A stretch of 64,000 bases of DNA from the NCBI GenBank assembly GCA_022843905.1, contig JALHMT010000003.1, positions 124,001 to 188,000 of the forward strand. Direction: 5' to 3'. The notes beneath the pieces are model-generated. The model did not search any database, was not told the DNA's origin, and saw only the letters and a list, made by a program, of their open reading frames with translations. The stretch is from Rubrivivax sp. (GTDB lineage: Bacteria > Pseudomonadota > Gammaproteobacteria > Burkholderiales > Burkholderiaceae_C). How positions within the stretch are numbered: position 1 is the stretch's first letter; each line of letters begins with the position of its first letter. Below, piece after piece: positions 8,417-20,567 of the stretch. A program made the translations under genes and the position numbers.

Positions 8417-9262
8417 ATGGCCCGCACGCCCTGGCCCGCCGAGGCCCTGTGGGAGCAGTTGCTGCCGCGGCTGCCGGGCCTGACCGTCGAGGTGGTGGCC
8501 TCCTGCCCGTCGACCAACACCCTGCTGCTGGAGCGCGCGCGTGCCGGCGATCTGGCCCCAGCCCTGCTGGTGGCCGAACGCCAGACGCAGGGCCGCGGGC
8601 GGCTCGGGCGGCCCTGGCAGTCGGCCGAAGGCGCCTCGCTCACCTTCTCGCTGGCCCTGCCCTATGCACCGCGGCAGTGGAGCGGCCTGTCGCTGGCCGT
8701 CGGCGTCGCCCTGGCCGAGGCGATCGACCCGACGGGCACGCAGGTGGCGCTGAAGTGGCCCAACGACCTCTGGCTGCGCGACGACGACGCCCTTGCCGGC
8801 GGCCGCAAGCTGGCCGGCGTGCTGATCGAGACCGTGGGCCAGGACGGGCAACGCGTGCTGGTGGTGGGCTGCGGCATCAATGTGCTGCCCATGACCGACA
8901 AGGCGGCCGCCGAAGGCCTGGCCAGCGGCTACGCCTGCCTGCAGGAGATGCACGCCACGGCCAGCGCGCAGACGGCGCTGTCGGCCGTGGCCGGTCCGCT
9001 GGTGGACGGCTTGCAGCGGTTCTCCGACGAGGGTTTCGCAGCCTTCGTCGAACGCTTCGCGGCGCGCGACCTGCTGCGCGGCCGCGACGTCACGACCACC
9101 TCGCCCGGACTGCCCGAAGGCCGCGTCGAAGGCGTCGACGGCGACGGCGCGCTGCTCGTGCGTGAACCGCCGGCGGGCGGGCCCTTGCACCGACTGACCA
9201 GCGGCGAGGTCAGCGTGCGACCGAAGTCGCCGGCGGGTCTGGCGAGGGCTGGAGCATGCTGA
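8417..9262 (+). CDS. birA: biotin-[acetyl-CoA carboxylase] ligase, monofunctional
   Basis: The product has 281 residues and catalyses biotinyl-AMP formation and transfer to the carboxylase carrier protein. Signatures are GRGRLGRPW (59-67), KWPND (113-117) and GRKLAGVLIE (129-138). It lacks the N-terminal winged helix of E. coli BirA, so it should not repress a biotin operon. The ATG at 8417 follows the SET gene by 5 bp. The stop overlaps the next gene's ATG (9256) by 7 bp. The type III pantothenate kinase gene (coaX/baf) often found after birA in this order is not present. Confidence 0.95.
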   Translation: MARTPWPAEALWEQLLPRLPGLTVEVVASCPSTNTLLLERARAGDLAPALLVAERQTQGRGRLGRPWQSAEGASLTFSLALPYAPRQWSGLSLAVGVALAEAIDPTGTQVALKWPNDLWLRDDDALAGGRKLAGVLIETVGQDGQRVLVVGCGINVLPMTDKAAAEGLASGYACLQEMHATASAQTALSAVAGPLVDGLQRFSDEGFAAFVERFAARDLLRGRDVTTTSPGLPEGRVEGVDGDGALLVREPPAGGPLHRLTSGEVSVRPKSPAGLARAGAC

Positions 9263-9705
9263 GGGCTGCGGTGCTCGCCGTGCTGGCGGCCAACCTGCTG
9301 TTCTTCGCCTGGGCGCGCGGCTGGCTGGCGCCGATGTGGCCGGCGCCGTCGCACGGCCAGCGCGAACCGCAGCGGCAGACCGCCCAAGTGCGACCCGAGC
9401 TCATCAACGTGCTGAGTGCCCGGGCGGCCAGCGCCGCGGTCGCGGCCGCGGCAGCCACCAGCCTGGCCGCCGATGCAGCCGACGCCTGTCTCGAGGCCGG
9501 CCCGTTTTCGCCTGCCGAGGCCGACGCCGCCGAAGCCTCGTTGCAGCAGGCCGGCCTGCCGCGCACGGACTGGGAACGACGCCAGGCATCGTCGCCCGAT
9601 CTCATCATGCTGGCGGTCGACAGGCCCTCTGCGGCGCTGGCCCGGCAGCTGCAGGCCTTGCCCGACACGGCGCCGCGATTCCGGCCTTGCCCGTCGACGC
9701 GCTGA
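9256..9705 (+). CDS. membrane-anchored SPOR-like protein
   Basis: The product has 149 residues. An N-terminal hydrophobic segment (about 3-24, LRAAVLAVLAANLLFFAWARG) anchors it. The C-terminal region has the pattern CLEAGPFSPAEADAAEASLQQAGL, which is the first half of a SPOR-like fold seen in proteins encoded next to birA in Burkholderiales. It is probably an inner-membrane protein with a periplasmic domain. It overlaps birA by 7 bp. Peptidoglycan binding is plausible for SPOR domains but not shown here. Confidence 0.65.
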   Translation: MLRAAVLAVLAANLLFFAWARGWLAPMWPAPSHGQREPQRQTAQVRPELINVLSARAASAAVAAAAATSLAADAADACLEAGPFSPAEADAAEASLQQAGLPRTDWERRQASSPDLIMLAVDRPSAALARQLQALPDTAPRFRPCPSTR

Positions 9706-9734
9706 GCGGCCAGGCAGCGCAGCGCAGCGTGGCA

Positions 9735-9758
9735 GCCTCGGGACCGCGGACCCGAGGC
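9735..9758. terminator. Candidate bidirectional terminator hairpin
   Basis: A perfect 8-bp stem (GCCTCGGG / CCCGAGGC) with an 8-base loop lies between two convergent genes. There is no T-run, so it is only a candidate. Confidence 0.45.
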
Positions 9759-9858
9759 CCCTGACCGAAGAAGCGCCGAAGGTCGACGGCTGCGACCCCC
9801 CTGCGGCACGCCTGCGGGCCGACGTGCGACGGCGGCCCGACCCGGCTGGCGCGACTCG

Positions 9859-12800
9859 TCAGAATTCGTAGCGCGCCGTGATCTGGATCGCCCAGGCCGA
9901 CTCGCCGCGGTTGTTCTTCGTCGTGAACTCGAACGGGTCGTTCACCGAGTACACCATCTTGCCGTCCTGGATGCCGGCAAAGTTCACCCACTTCCTGGCG
10001 AAGCCGCCGGTGCCGTCGGAGAAGCTCAGCTCGTCGATGCGCCCCCACTCCTTGTTCAGCAGGTTGCCGAAGTTGAGGATGTCCAGCGAGACCACGCCCT
10101 TGTGCTTGCGCGTGAACCCGGGCACTTCCTGACTGACGCGCATGTCCACCGAGTTGTAGAACTTCCCGAAGGCGCTGTTCCTGGCGGCCACGCCGCCCCT
10201 GGCGTTCTGCAGTGACTTGTCGCTGTTGACGATGCCCCAGAACTTGGCCTCTGCCGCAGCACCGGACGCGGCGGTGGTCTGTCCGGGCAGACGGAAGAGC
10301 ACCTCGCCCGAACCTTGGGCGGTCGGGATGTACAACAGATCGTTGCCGGCGATGCCGTCACCGTTCATGTCGTTGTTGAAGGTCCAGCTGTAGGGCCGTC
10401 CCTCGCGGCCTTCGTAGAAGACGCCGACGCTGGTGCGGTAGTTGCCGACGAAGGCCCGGCTCCAGGTGCCCGACAGGTTGATGCGGTTGCGGATCAACGA
10501 GCCCGAGTTGGCGGTCACCTCCTCGTTGGGGTTGAACGACGCACGGTTGCCCCACTGCGAAGCCGATGTCGACGAGGTCAGCGGGCTCACCTCCGTGGCC
10601 CGCGTGCGCGTGTAGGCTGCGCTCCAGCTGACGCCCCATGCACGGATGTTCTGCGACAGCGACAGGGTCAGAGCCTGGCCGCCGCCTTCGTCGGTGGTGT
10701 CGGCCACCAGGACGTTGGCGAAGTTGCGGTTGAAGTTGAAGCGCGTGGTGGGGCGCTGCTGAGGATTGGTCGCGCTGTTGGCACAGGCTCCGGTGGCCAG
10801 CGGTGTGGCGTTGCCGTCCCAGCAGGCGGCATTGCGGCCGCCGCCGTTCCAGTACATCTCTCGACCGTCGGGGCTGGTGGCCGTGGGGGCACCCAGGTTG
10901 AGGTGTCGGTAGTACAGGCCTTGCTTGACCTTCGTGTAGAGCCACTCGGCGCCCGCGGTGATGCCCATCGGCAGTTCGGTGTCGAACGCGAGGTTGACTT
11001 TCCACACCGACGGCTGACTCGCGCCGGGCGCCAGGAAGTCGACATTGCTGCTGGCAGGCTGCCCGGCAATGGTGGCCGGGTTGGAAGGGTCTGCCGTGAA
11101 CAGTCCGGGCGGGCAGCGCAGAGCAGCGGTGGTCGAGCAGGTGACGTCGTTCAGCACCATGCCGGTGTTCTGGTAGGGGTTGACCAGCCAGACCGTGGCT
11201 GCATTCCCCTGGAACAGGCCCAGGCCGCCCCGGACTTGCGAGTTGCGTCCGTCTACCGGGTCGAGTCGGTAGTTGAATCCGACACGCGGCTGTACCAGTT
11301 GCTTGCCGTCCAGGGTGTAGCGGTTGTCCAGCCCGAACGCCGCCTGAGCCGCCGCGTTGTAGACGGGCTCCTTGCTAGCGCCGAGGGTGTCGATGCGCAA
11401 GCCCCCCATCAAGGACAGCTTCCGGCTGACATTCCAGGTGTCCTGGATGAAGAGGCCCTGGTTCTCGAGCGTCAGGTCTGCCGCGGCGTCCGCCAGGGCA
11501 AAGCCGGCCCGAGGCACCTGCACCTGGTAGGCCGTCGGACTGTTGGCGATGAACAAGGCCACGGGATCAGAGCCCTGGAAGGTGTACTGCCCGGAAGCGC
11601 GGCGCACGAATGCGTTGAAGATGTCGTTCTTCTCGACGTCCAGCCCGAACTTCAGCTCGTGGCGGCCGATGGCCCAGTTTCCGGCGAGGTAGAGGTTCGT
11701 CGTGTTGGTCTCGATCCGGTTGAAGTGTCGGGTCTCTTCCGTGCCGAATCGGAGCGTGCGGTTGCCCGTCGCCGTTCCCGCAGGCGCGGGATCCGTGAAC
11801 ACCAACTGGATCTCGGGCAGGTTCGAGTTGACGATGGGCTGGCTGGTGTAGTCCCGTTTGGCCAGCTTCAGTTCGGTGGAGAAGGTGTTCGTCCAATCGG
11901 AGAAGACCTGTCCGACCAGTGACTCCAGGGTCTTGGAAGTCACGTAGTTGCGTGAACTCAACGAGAAGGTCGTGGGGGAGTAGCCCGGGAAGATGGGGTT
12001 GGCCTCCTCGGTCTTGGAGAAGCGCAGGCTCGCACGATGGTTGTCGGTGATGTTCCAGTCCAGCTTCAGCAGCAGGTCCTTCACACTCAGATCGGCGTTC
12101 GAGACGCTGAAGTCACCGATCTCGAAACCCTTGGCCCGCGCCGCCGCCTGGGCCGCGCTCACCTGCGCCGCCGTGATGCCCACGTCGGAGAGTCCGGCAC
12201 CGATGGGGCCAAAGGTCGGCGCGTTGCGGCTGCTCGACAGCTCTTCATAGTTGATGAAGAAGAACAGCTTGTCCTTCAGGATCGGCCCGCCGAGCGTGAA
12301 GCCCGTCGTGGTGTCCTCGAAGGCCGGCGGGCTGATGAAACGGTCCGGGCGGTTCAGGAACCGGTCGCCGGAGAGCTGGTCGTCCCGGAAGACGTAGTAG
12401 AGGCTGCCCTTGAACTCGTTCGTGCCGCTCTTCGTCACCGCGTTGATGTTGGCGCCGGTATAGCCCTGCTGCGTGACGTCGTAGTTCGAGATGTTGACCT
12501 GCACCGCCTGGATGGCGTCGATCGAGATCGGCTGCTTGATGGTCGGCAGACCGTTGGGCTCCAGGCCGAAGGTGTCGTTGATGCGGACACCGTCCACCGT
12601 GATCGAGTTGTAGCGGGAGTTCTGCCCGGCCGCGGCGATCTCGCCGCGCTCCTTGTCGGTCTGCGACAGGCGCGGGTCGTTGCGCGCGTAGTCGGACAGG
12701 CTGCGCAGGATGGACGGCTGCGAAGCGATTTCGCGGCTGCCGATGTTGGTGCCCGCCCCCATCGACGAACGATTGATGCGGTCACCGGCGCCACCGGCTC

Positions 12801-13176
12801 CGGTGATGGTGACCGTCTGTGCTGGCGGCAGGCCGAGGGTGAGATCCAGCGTGGCGGCTTCCGCAAGCGTCAGGAACAGGCCGTCGCGCTTCTCGCTCAG
12901 CCCGTCCCTGGCGACCGTCACGGTGTAGGGCCCGCCCACGCGCAGGCCGCGCAAGGTGTAGCGGCCGGCGGCATCGGTCACCAGCCGGTTGCTGACGCCC
13001 GACTCGACGTGCAGCACCGTCACGCTGGCACCGGCCAAAGGCTGGCCGTTGGGCCCGGTCACCACGCCGCCGATGGCCGCCGTGGTGTTCTGCGCCAGCA
13101 CCGGCGCGGCAGCGACGATGGCCACCGCGGCGCTCAGCGCGGTACGGGCGAAGCCTGTCCAAGGATCACGGACCAT
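9859..13176 (-). CDS. Oar-like TonB-dependent receptor with carboxypeptidase-regulatory domain
   Basis: Outer-membrane protein of 1105 residues. It has a signal peptide ending near VLAQ (~29), then a carboxypeptidase-regulatory-like domain (about 33-110: GGVVTGPNGQPLAGASVTV), a TonB plug with the YNSITVDGVRINDTFGL block, and a long beta-barrel ending in RYEF. This is the Oar architecture first known from Myxococcus. The start at 13176 has a GAGGGGGG ribosome-binding site. Two subtilase genes lie directly upstream on the same strand, separated by 211 bp and a strong hairpin. In M. xanthus Oar is required for export of the subtilisin-like protease PopC, so the pairing is suggestive. Uptake of a peptide ligand is the alternative. 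Confidence 0.88.
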   Translation of the reverse strand: MVRDPWTGFARTALSAAVAIVAAAPVLAQNTTAAIGGVVTGPNGQPLAGASVTVLHVESGVSNRLVTDAAGRYTLRGLRVGGPYTVTVARDGLSEKRDGLFLTLAEAATLDLTLGLPPAQTVTITGAGGAGDRINRSSMGAGTNIGSREIASQPSILRSLSDYARNDPRLSQTDKERGEIAAAGQNSRYNSITVDGVRINDTFGLEPNGLPTIKQPISIDAIQAVQVNISNYDVTQQGYTGANINAVTKSGTNEFKGSLYYVFRDDQLSGDRFLNRPDRFISPPAFEDTTTGFTLGGPILKDKLFFFINYEELSSSRNAPTFGPIGAGLSDVGITAAQVSAAQAAARAKGFEIGDFSVSNADLSVKDLLLKLDWNITDNHRASLRFSKTEEANPIFPGYSPTTFSLSSRNYVTSKTLESLVGQVFSDWTNTFSTELKLAKRDYTSQPIVNSNLPEIQLVFTDPAPAGTATGNRTLRFGTEETRHFNRIETNTTNLYLAGNWAIGRHELKFGLDVEKNDIFNAFVRRASGQYTFQGSDPVALFIANSPTAYQVQVPRAGFALADAAADLTLENQGLFIQDTWNVSRKLSLMGGLRIDTLGASKEPVYNAAAQAAFGLDNRYTLDGKQLVQPRVGFNYRLDPVDGRNSQVRGGLGLFQGNAATVWLVNPYQNTGMVLNDVTCSTTAALRCPPGLFTADPSNPATIAGQPASSNVDFLAPGASQPSVWKVNLAFDTELPMGITAGAEWLYTKVKQGLYYRHLNLGAPTATSPDGREMYWNGGGRNAACWDGNATPLATGACANSATNPQQRPTTRFNFNRNFANVLVADTTDEGGGQALTLSLSQNIRAWGVSWSAAYTRTRATEVSPLTSSTSASQWGNRASFNPNEEVTANSGSLIRNRINLSGTWSRAFVGNYRTSVGVFYEGREGRPYSWTFNNDMNGDGIAGNDLLYIPTAQGSGEVLFRLPGQTTAASGAAAEAKFWGIVNSDKSLQNARGGVAARNSAFGKFYNSVDMRVSQEVPGFTRKHKGVVSLDILNFGNLLNKEWGRIDELSFSDGTGGFARKWVNFAGIQDGKMVYSVNDPFEFTTKNNRGESAWAIQITARYEF

Positions 13177-13348
13177 GAGAAGAACCCCCCTCGAAAATTG
13201 GATGTGCCGGCTTCAGGGTGCCGGCGGAATTGACTCTAGCGATCAAGCAAGGTGCATGCCGCCGCTTGGCTGCAACGCCACGGCAGAGAAAGTCCGTATG
13301 GATCGACGGGTCTCGATGTGCAGCGATGCAGCCCGTGCCAGCGGCCGT

Positions 13349-13377
13349 GGCCGAGGCTGACAGCGGAAGCCTCGGCC
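13349..13377 (-). terminator. Candidate terminator after the second subtilase gene
   Basis: A perfect 10-bp stem (GGCCGAGGCT / AGCCTCGGCC) with a 9-base loop begins 10 bp past the stop codon at 13388. No T-run follows. It should separate the subtilase operon from the receptor gene. Confidence 0.6.
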
Positions 13378-13387
13378 CCCGGGCCGC

Positions 13388-15286
13388 TCAAGGCCTTCGA
13401 GCGGAACGGCTGCGGCCCAGCGCCAGCACCGCCGCGAGCAGTCCCAGCCACCACCCGAGTGCACCGGGCGCGCCGCCGCCGGCGCCGTCACTTGGCAGCG
13501 GTGCGGGCGGCGGATCGGCGCCGCCGTTGCCCGGCGGCATGACCGCATTCGACGCCCGATCGGGCCCCAGCGCCGCAGCCCGCACGAGTTCGGGGTGGTC
13601 GATCACTTCGGCCTGGCGCGCCGGTGGCACGTAGCTGTCGGGCGCCTGGGCGAAACGCAGGGCCTGGTCGGCATCGAGCATGCCGGCGCCGCAGGTCGCC
13701 GTGGTGCACAGGCAGCGGCCGGGGTTGGCATCGCTGCAGACACCGATATGGGGCGAGACGACATGCGGCCGTGCACTGAGGCGCAGGCCGCTGGTGATCT
13801 GCTGCCAGCTCAGTGCCGGGTTCACGCTGAGCATCAGGCTGATCGTGCCCGACACCACCGGTGCGGCGAAGCTGGTGCCGAACAGCGACGCATAGCTCGA
13901 TGCACCGGGTTCGCGTCGGCCGTCGTTCCAGACCGTGGTCAGGCCGCTGTCGGACAACAGGGCGCCCCATCGACCGTCGGCGTCGTCACCGCCCACCGTG
14001 GCGATGCCGGTGGCAGCCAGGGCCGCGCCGAAGCTGCTGTAGTTGGACTTGAAGCCGTCGCGGTTGAGCGCCACCACGCCGACCGCTCCGGGGCAGCTGG
14101 CGGGCCGGTTGGGCGAGGCCGCGTGGGCGTTGCCGGCGGCGGCCACCACCACCACGCCGATGCGGCGCAACTCGTCCAGCGCCTCCTGGTAGGCCGGCCC
14201 GCAGACCGGGTTGCCGCCGAAGCTGATGTTCAGGATGCGCGCCGGATGGGCGTTGCGCGGCACGCCCGGCACGGCCACGCCGGCGGCCCAGCGCATGCCG
14301 TCGATGATGTCGGACAGCGCGGCGCCACACTTGCCGGCCACGCGCACCGGCAGCACGCGACCGTTGCGGTTAATGCCGGCCACGCCGATGCCGTTGTCGC
14401 TGGCCGCCGCGACGATGCCGGCGATGAGCGTGCCGTGCCAGGAGCTGTCGGCCAGGTCGCAGCCCTCGAAGGCGGCGTCGGCCAGATCGGCCTGCGACAC
14501 CCAGTCGCCGGGGTCGGACGGGTCGGCATCGCGCCCGTCGCCGTCGTTGGCATAGACGCTCTCGGACACGAAGTCGTATCCCGGCAGCAGGCTGCCGGCG
14601 AGGTCGGGATGGGGGGTGACGCCGGTGTCGAGCACGGCCACGAGCGCCGCGGGCGAACCCAGGCTGCCGGGAATGCCCGACTGCCAGGCGCTCAGCACAC
14701 CCGGCACGCCGCGCCGGCGGTCGGGCAGCGCATTGCCGTTGCTGCCGCCCTGCGGCGCCAGCCACCACTGCAGCGGGAACAGCGGGTCGCCGGGCACCTG
14801 CAGCAGCTGTTCGCGCGTGTCGGGTTCGGCCCAGGCCACGTCGGGACGGCCGGCCAGTTGCCGGGCGATCTGCTGCACTTCGTGGCGCGACAGCCGACGG
14901 CCGAAGTCGAGCCGCTGCTGGTCCCGGCCCACCGGCCGCAAGGTGGGAGCACGTCGGCCCGAACTTCCGGCCAGGCCGGCCTCGCCCAGCACGCGGGCCC
15001 AGCGGGCGCGCTCCGAGGCTGCGGTGGTGTCGGCCTGGGGCGGGCCGGCGGCGCTCGCCTGGGCGGGGGTGCCGGACTGCAAGGCGCGCAAGCGCGCCGG
15101 ATCGGGGGCGGCTTCGTGCGCTGGCGCGTCCTTCAGACGCACGATGAACCCGGTCGGCGCCACGGCCGCTGCCGGCGACACCGCCGCCAGCGTACAGGCC
15201 GCCCCCAGCAACACGCCCCGCAGCCCGGTCGCCGAACGCGGCGACAGGCACGCGCCTGGCCCCGCCGCTCGGCACCGGGAGGTCAT
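13388..15286 (-). CDS. S8 subtilase with GlyGly-CTERM-like C-terminal sorting tail
   Basis: The product has 632 residues. The ATG at 15286 overlaps the upstream subtilase stop (ATGA). A signal peptide runs to about residue 42, followed by a propeptide-like region. The catalytic triad is Asp220 (VAVLDTGV), His284 (SSWHGT) and Ser472 (GTSFAAP), with oxyanion Asn386. Paired cysteines (CLCTTATC, 525-532) suggest disulfides. The tail has a proline linker, then GAGGGAPG, a hydrophobic helix (609-624) and a basic end RSRSARRP. That three-part tail matches GlyGly-CTERM signals cut by rhombosortase, and a rhombosortase gene is present at 34419. It is probably a surface or secreted protease. Confidence 0.9.
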   Translation of the reverse strand: MTSRCRAAGPGACLSPRSATGLRGVLLGAACTLAAVSPAAAVAPTGFIVRLKDAPAHEAAPDPARLRALQSGTPAQASAAGPPQADTTAASERARWARVLGEAGLAGSSGRRAPTLRPVGRDQQRLDFGRRLSRHEVQQIARQLAGRPDVAWAEPDTREQLLQVPGDPLFPLQWWLAPQGGSNGNALPDRRRGVPGVLSAWQSGIPGSLGSPAALVAVLDTGVTPHPDLAGSLLPGYDFVSESVYANDGDGRDADPSDPGDWVSQADLADAAFEGCDLADSSWHGTLIAGIVAAASDNGIGVAGINRNGRVLPVRVAGKCGAALSDIIDGMRWAAGVAVPGVPRNAHPARILNISFGGNPVCGPAYQEALDELRRIGVVVVAAAGNAHAASPNRPASCPGAVGVVALNRDGFKSNYSSFGAALAATGIATVGGDDADGRWGALLSDSGLTTVWNDGRREPGASSYASLFGTSFAAPVVSGTISLMLSVNPALSWQQITSGLRLSARPHVVSPHIGVCSDANPGRCLCTTATCGAGMLDADQALRFAQAPDSYVPPARQAEVIDHPELVRAAALGPDRASNAVMPPGNGGADPPPAPLPSDGAGGGAPGALGWWLGLLAAVLALGRSRSARRP

Positions 15287-17205
15287 CGGCGCGACCCGGG
15301 CGGCAGGCTGATGCGGGCGGTAGCGGGGCCGGAAGGCGTGATGAAGGCCTGGACCTGCCCCGCATACAAGGGCACGCTGCCGAAAGGTCCGCCCATCACG
15401 TAGACCCCGTCGAAGATGTAGCCCATGCCGGGCTGCACCACCACGCCGACGTAGATGCCGGTCTGCGGGTGATAACGGTAGGTGAAGGGCGGCGACGAGG
15501 CGGTGGCCAGCCGGTCGGGGAACCACTGCGGGTATTGGCGTTCTGCATGGTCTAGCAGCTGTCGCGCCCGATCGGCGACCGAGCCCGGCGACAGCACCGT
15601 TTCCAGGGCCGCTGCGGCATTCAGCATGCCCGCGCCGCACAGCGTTTCGGTGCAGTAGCACTGGAGCTGGTCGACGTTGGTCGACGGCGTCAGGCAGGCG
15701 GTCACCGGGGTCGGATCGTCGCCGTTGTCGCCCCCGGTGAACGGGAAGGGCCGGGCCGACCGCCGCAGGGCCGAGACGATCCCGTCGGGGGTGAGCTGCG
15801 GCCGGGCCGACAGCATCAGCGCCACCGTGCCGGCCACCAGCGGCGCCGAGAAGCTGGTGCCGACGGTGAAGTTGAAGGAATCGGTCCACGTCGAACCGCC
15901 CGCCTGCGGTTCTTTCTCCCCGGTGTTGCTGGTGCTCAGGATGGGGTACAGGCAGGGCTGGCCGACATCGATGTTGACGCAGTTGCCACCCGGTGCGCTG
16001 ATCGTGATCTCGGGGCCGAGATCGGAGAAGCCGACCTTGCTGCCGACATGGCGCAGCCCGGCCACGGCGATCACGCCCGGGCAGTTGGCCGGCGTGCCCA
16101 CCGGGTGGCCGACACTGTTGCCGGCCGCAGCTACGACGATCACGTTAAGTGCCTTGAGTTCATCAACCGTCCCGAGCTGGACATTCCCGAACGCGTCGAT
16201 GGTTGTGGCGTATGGAGGATCGCAAGTACCGGGTCCGCCGAGGCTCATGTTGAGCACCCGGGCCGGGTTGGGGTTATCAGGCACGCCGGGCACGTGGATG
16301 CCGGCCGCCCAGCGCATGCCGATGACTATGTCGGAGTCATAACCGCCGCACTTGCCCAGCACGCGCACTGGCAGGATGCGCACACCGCTGGCCACCCCGG
16401 CCATGCCCTGGCCGTTGTCGGCGATGGCACCGATCAGGCCCGCCACCTGCGTGCCGTGCCAGGAGCTGTCGGCCCGGCCGCAGTCCTGGAAGGGACCGCC
16501 GGGTTGAGAGTTTTCGGTTTGTGTGATCCAGTCACCGGGATCAGCGGCGTTCGGATCGGGGCCGTCTCCGTCATTGGCCGTCGGCACGTCCTTGATCATG
16601 TCGTACCCCGGCAATACGCGACCGACTAGGTCGACGTGGTCTCCTAGCACACCCGAGTCGAGGACGGCCACAACCAGACTGGTGTTCACGGCGACACGGG
16701 CCCAGGCTCCTGGGGCGTCTATGGAAGAAACTGCGGCCCCGGCCGGGGCGCGCAGATACCACTGCCCGGCCGCCGGGCCTTGCCCGTTGGCCGGGCCGCC
16801 AGAAAACAAGGGGTCGTTGGGTACGCGCTGGAAGCGCCGCCGCTGATCAGGCACGGCCCAGGCCACGTCCGGTAGCGCCGCCAGGCGCCGCGCCAGTTCG
16901 GTGCTGGACAGCCCCGACGCGGTGATCACCTGCATGCGATCGGTGATCACGCGACCGGCCGTCAAGCGCAGCCCGGTTCGACTCGACAGACTGCTGGCGC
17001 GCTCCCGCGCCATGCCGGCCACGGCCTCGGCGCCGAGGGCCCGCACCATGGGCCGCTCGCGCAGCACCGCTGCCGAGGGCTTCAAGGCCACGATGACCCG
17101 GGCCGTGGAGGTGGCCTGACTCAACGAGGGGCTCGCAGTCTGTGCCGAAGCCACGAAGCTGCCCAGCACGAGCAACGCGCCAGCCAAGAGACGGTGTACG
17201 TTCAT
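15283..17205 (-). CDS. S8 subtilase with extra C-terminal domain
   Basis: The product has 640 residues. It has a signal peptide (cleavage near residue 21, VASAQ) and a propeptide-like region to about 150. The catalytic triad is Asp183 (VAVLDSGV), His250 (SSWHGT) and Ser451 (GTSFSAP), with oxyanion Asn363. It is clearly a paralogue of the downstream protease: shared NDGDG, PGDW and C.CT...CGAGML blocks. Instead of a sorting tail it carries a domain at 545-622 (YPQWFPD, FTYRYHPQTGIYVGVV, GVYVMGGPFGS) that I recognise from exported Burkholderiales proteins without a known function. Likely secreted. The two protease genes form one operon. Confidence 0.9.
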   Translation of the reverse strand: MNVHRLLAGALLVLGSFVASAQTASPSLSQATSTARVIVALKPSAAVLRERPMVRALGAEAVAGMARERASSLSSRTGLRLTAGRVITDRMQVITASGLSSTELARRLAALPDVAWAVPDQRRRFQRVPNDPLFSGGPANGQGPAAGQWYLRAPAGAAVSSIDAPGAWARVAVNTSLVVAVLDSGVLGDHVDLVGRVLPGYDMIKDVPTANDGDGPDPNAADPGDWITQTENSQPGGPFQDCGRADSSWHGTQVAGLIGAIADNGQGMAGVASGVRILPVRVLGKCGGYDSDIVIGMRWAAGIHVPGVPDNPNPARVLNMSLGGPGTCDPPYATTIDAFGNVQLGTVDELKALNVIVVAAAGNSVGHPVGTPANCPGVIAVAGLRHVGSKVGFSDLGPEITISAPGGNCVNIDVGQPCLYPILSTSNTGEKEPQAGGSTWTDSFNFTVGTSFSAPLVAGTVALMLSARPQLTPDGIVSALRRSARPFPFTGGDNGDDPTPVTACLTPSTNVDQLQCYCTETLCGAGMLNAAAALETVLSPGSVADRARQLLDHAERQYPQWFPDRLATASSPPFTYRYHPQTGIYVGVVVQPGMGYIFDGVYVMGGPFGSVPLYAGQVQAFITPSGPATARISLPPGSRR

Positions 17206-17341
17206 CCGGCCAGTGTAGGGGCCGAGCGCATTCCAGGTGTTTCGCCGGGTGTCGGCTCCGGCGCCAAACCACACGCAATGCGCACGACACAAGGCGCCAA
17301 CGGCGTCGAGCGAGCAAGACGCGGAACGCGTCGAGCTGCAA

Positions 17342-17427
17342 CAAGCGAACGCCGCGGATCCGGCTATGCCGGTCCGCTGGCGTTGCCCCCTTGAGGGGGA
17401 AGCGGCGGAGCCGCTTCGGGGGTGGGC
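17342..17427 (-). repeat. Hairpin-rich intergenic repeat after gapA (copy 1)
   Basis: On the minus strand this element begins about 4 bp after the gapA stop. It contains three hairpins: AAGCGGC/GCCGCTT-type, CCCCCTCAAGGGGG, and CCGGCATAGCCGG. It closely matches copies after the DUF350 gene (26080-26160) and corA (45162-45243), always in the same orientation to the preceding gene. Likely a REP-like terminator or mRNA-end element. Confidence 0.85.
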
Positions 17428-17431
17428 CCAT

Positions 17432-20474
<3,043 letters not shown>

Positions 20475-20567
20475 GGGCTTGGGGACGTTGGAGGGATGAG
20501 AGGCGAGAGCGGGAATTCTAGGCGCGCCCGTCAGGGCATCCCTTGTTGGCGCTCATATGATCGCCCC

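Noticed and set aside
20555..20560. TATGAT as a -10 element for speD
   Set aside because: It would start transcription almost at the ATG and no -35 is seen; could be chance.
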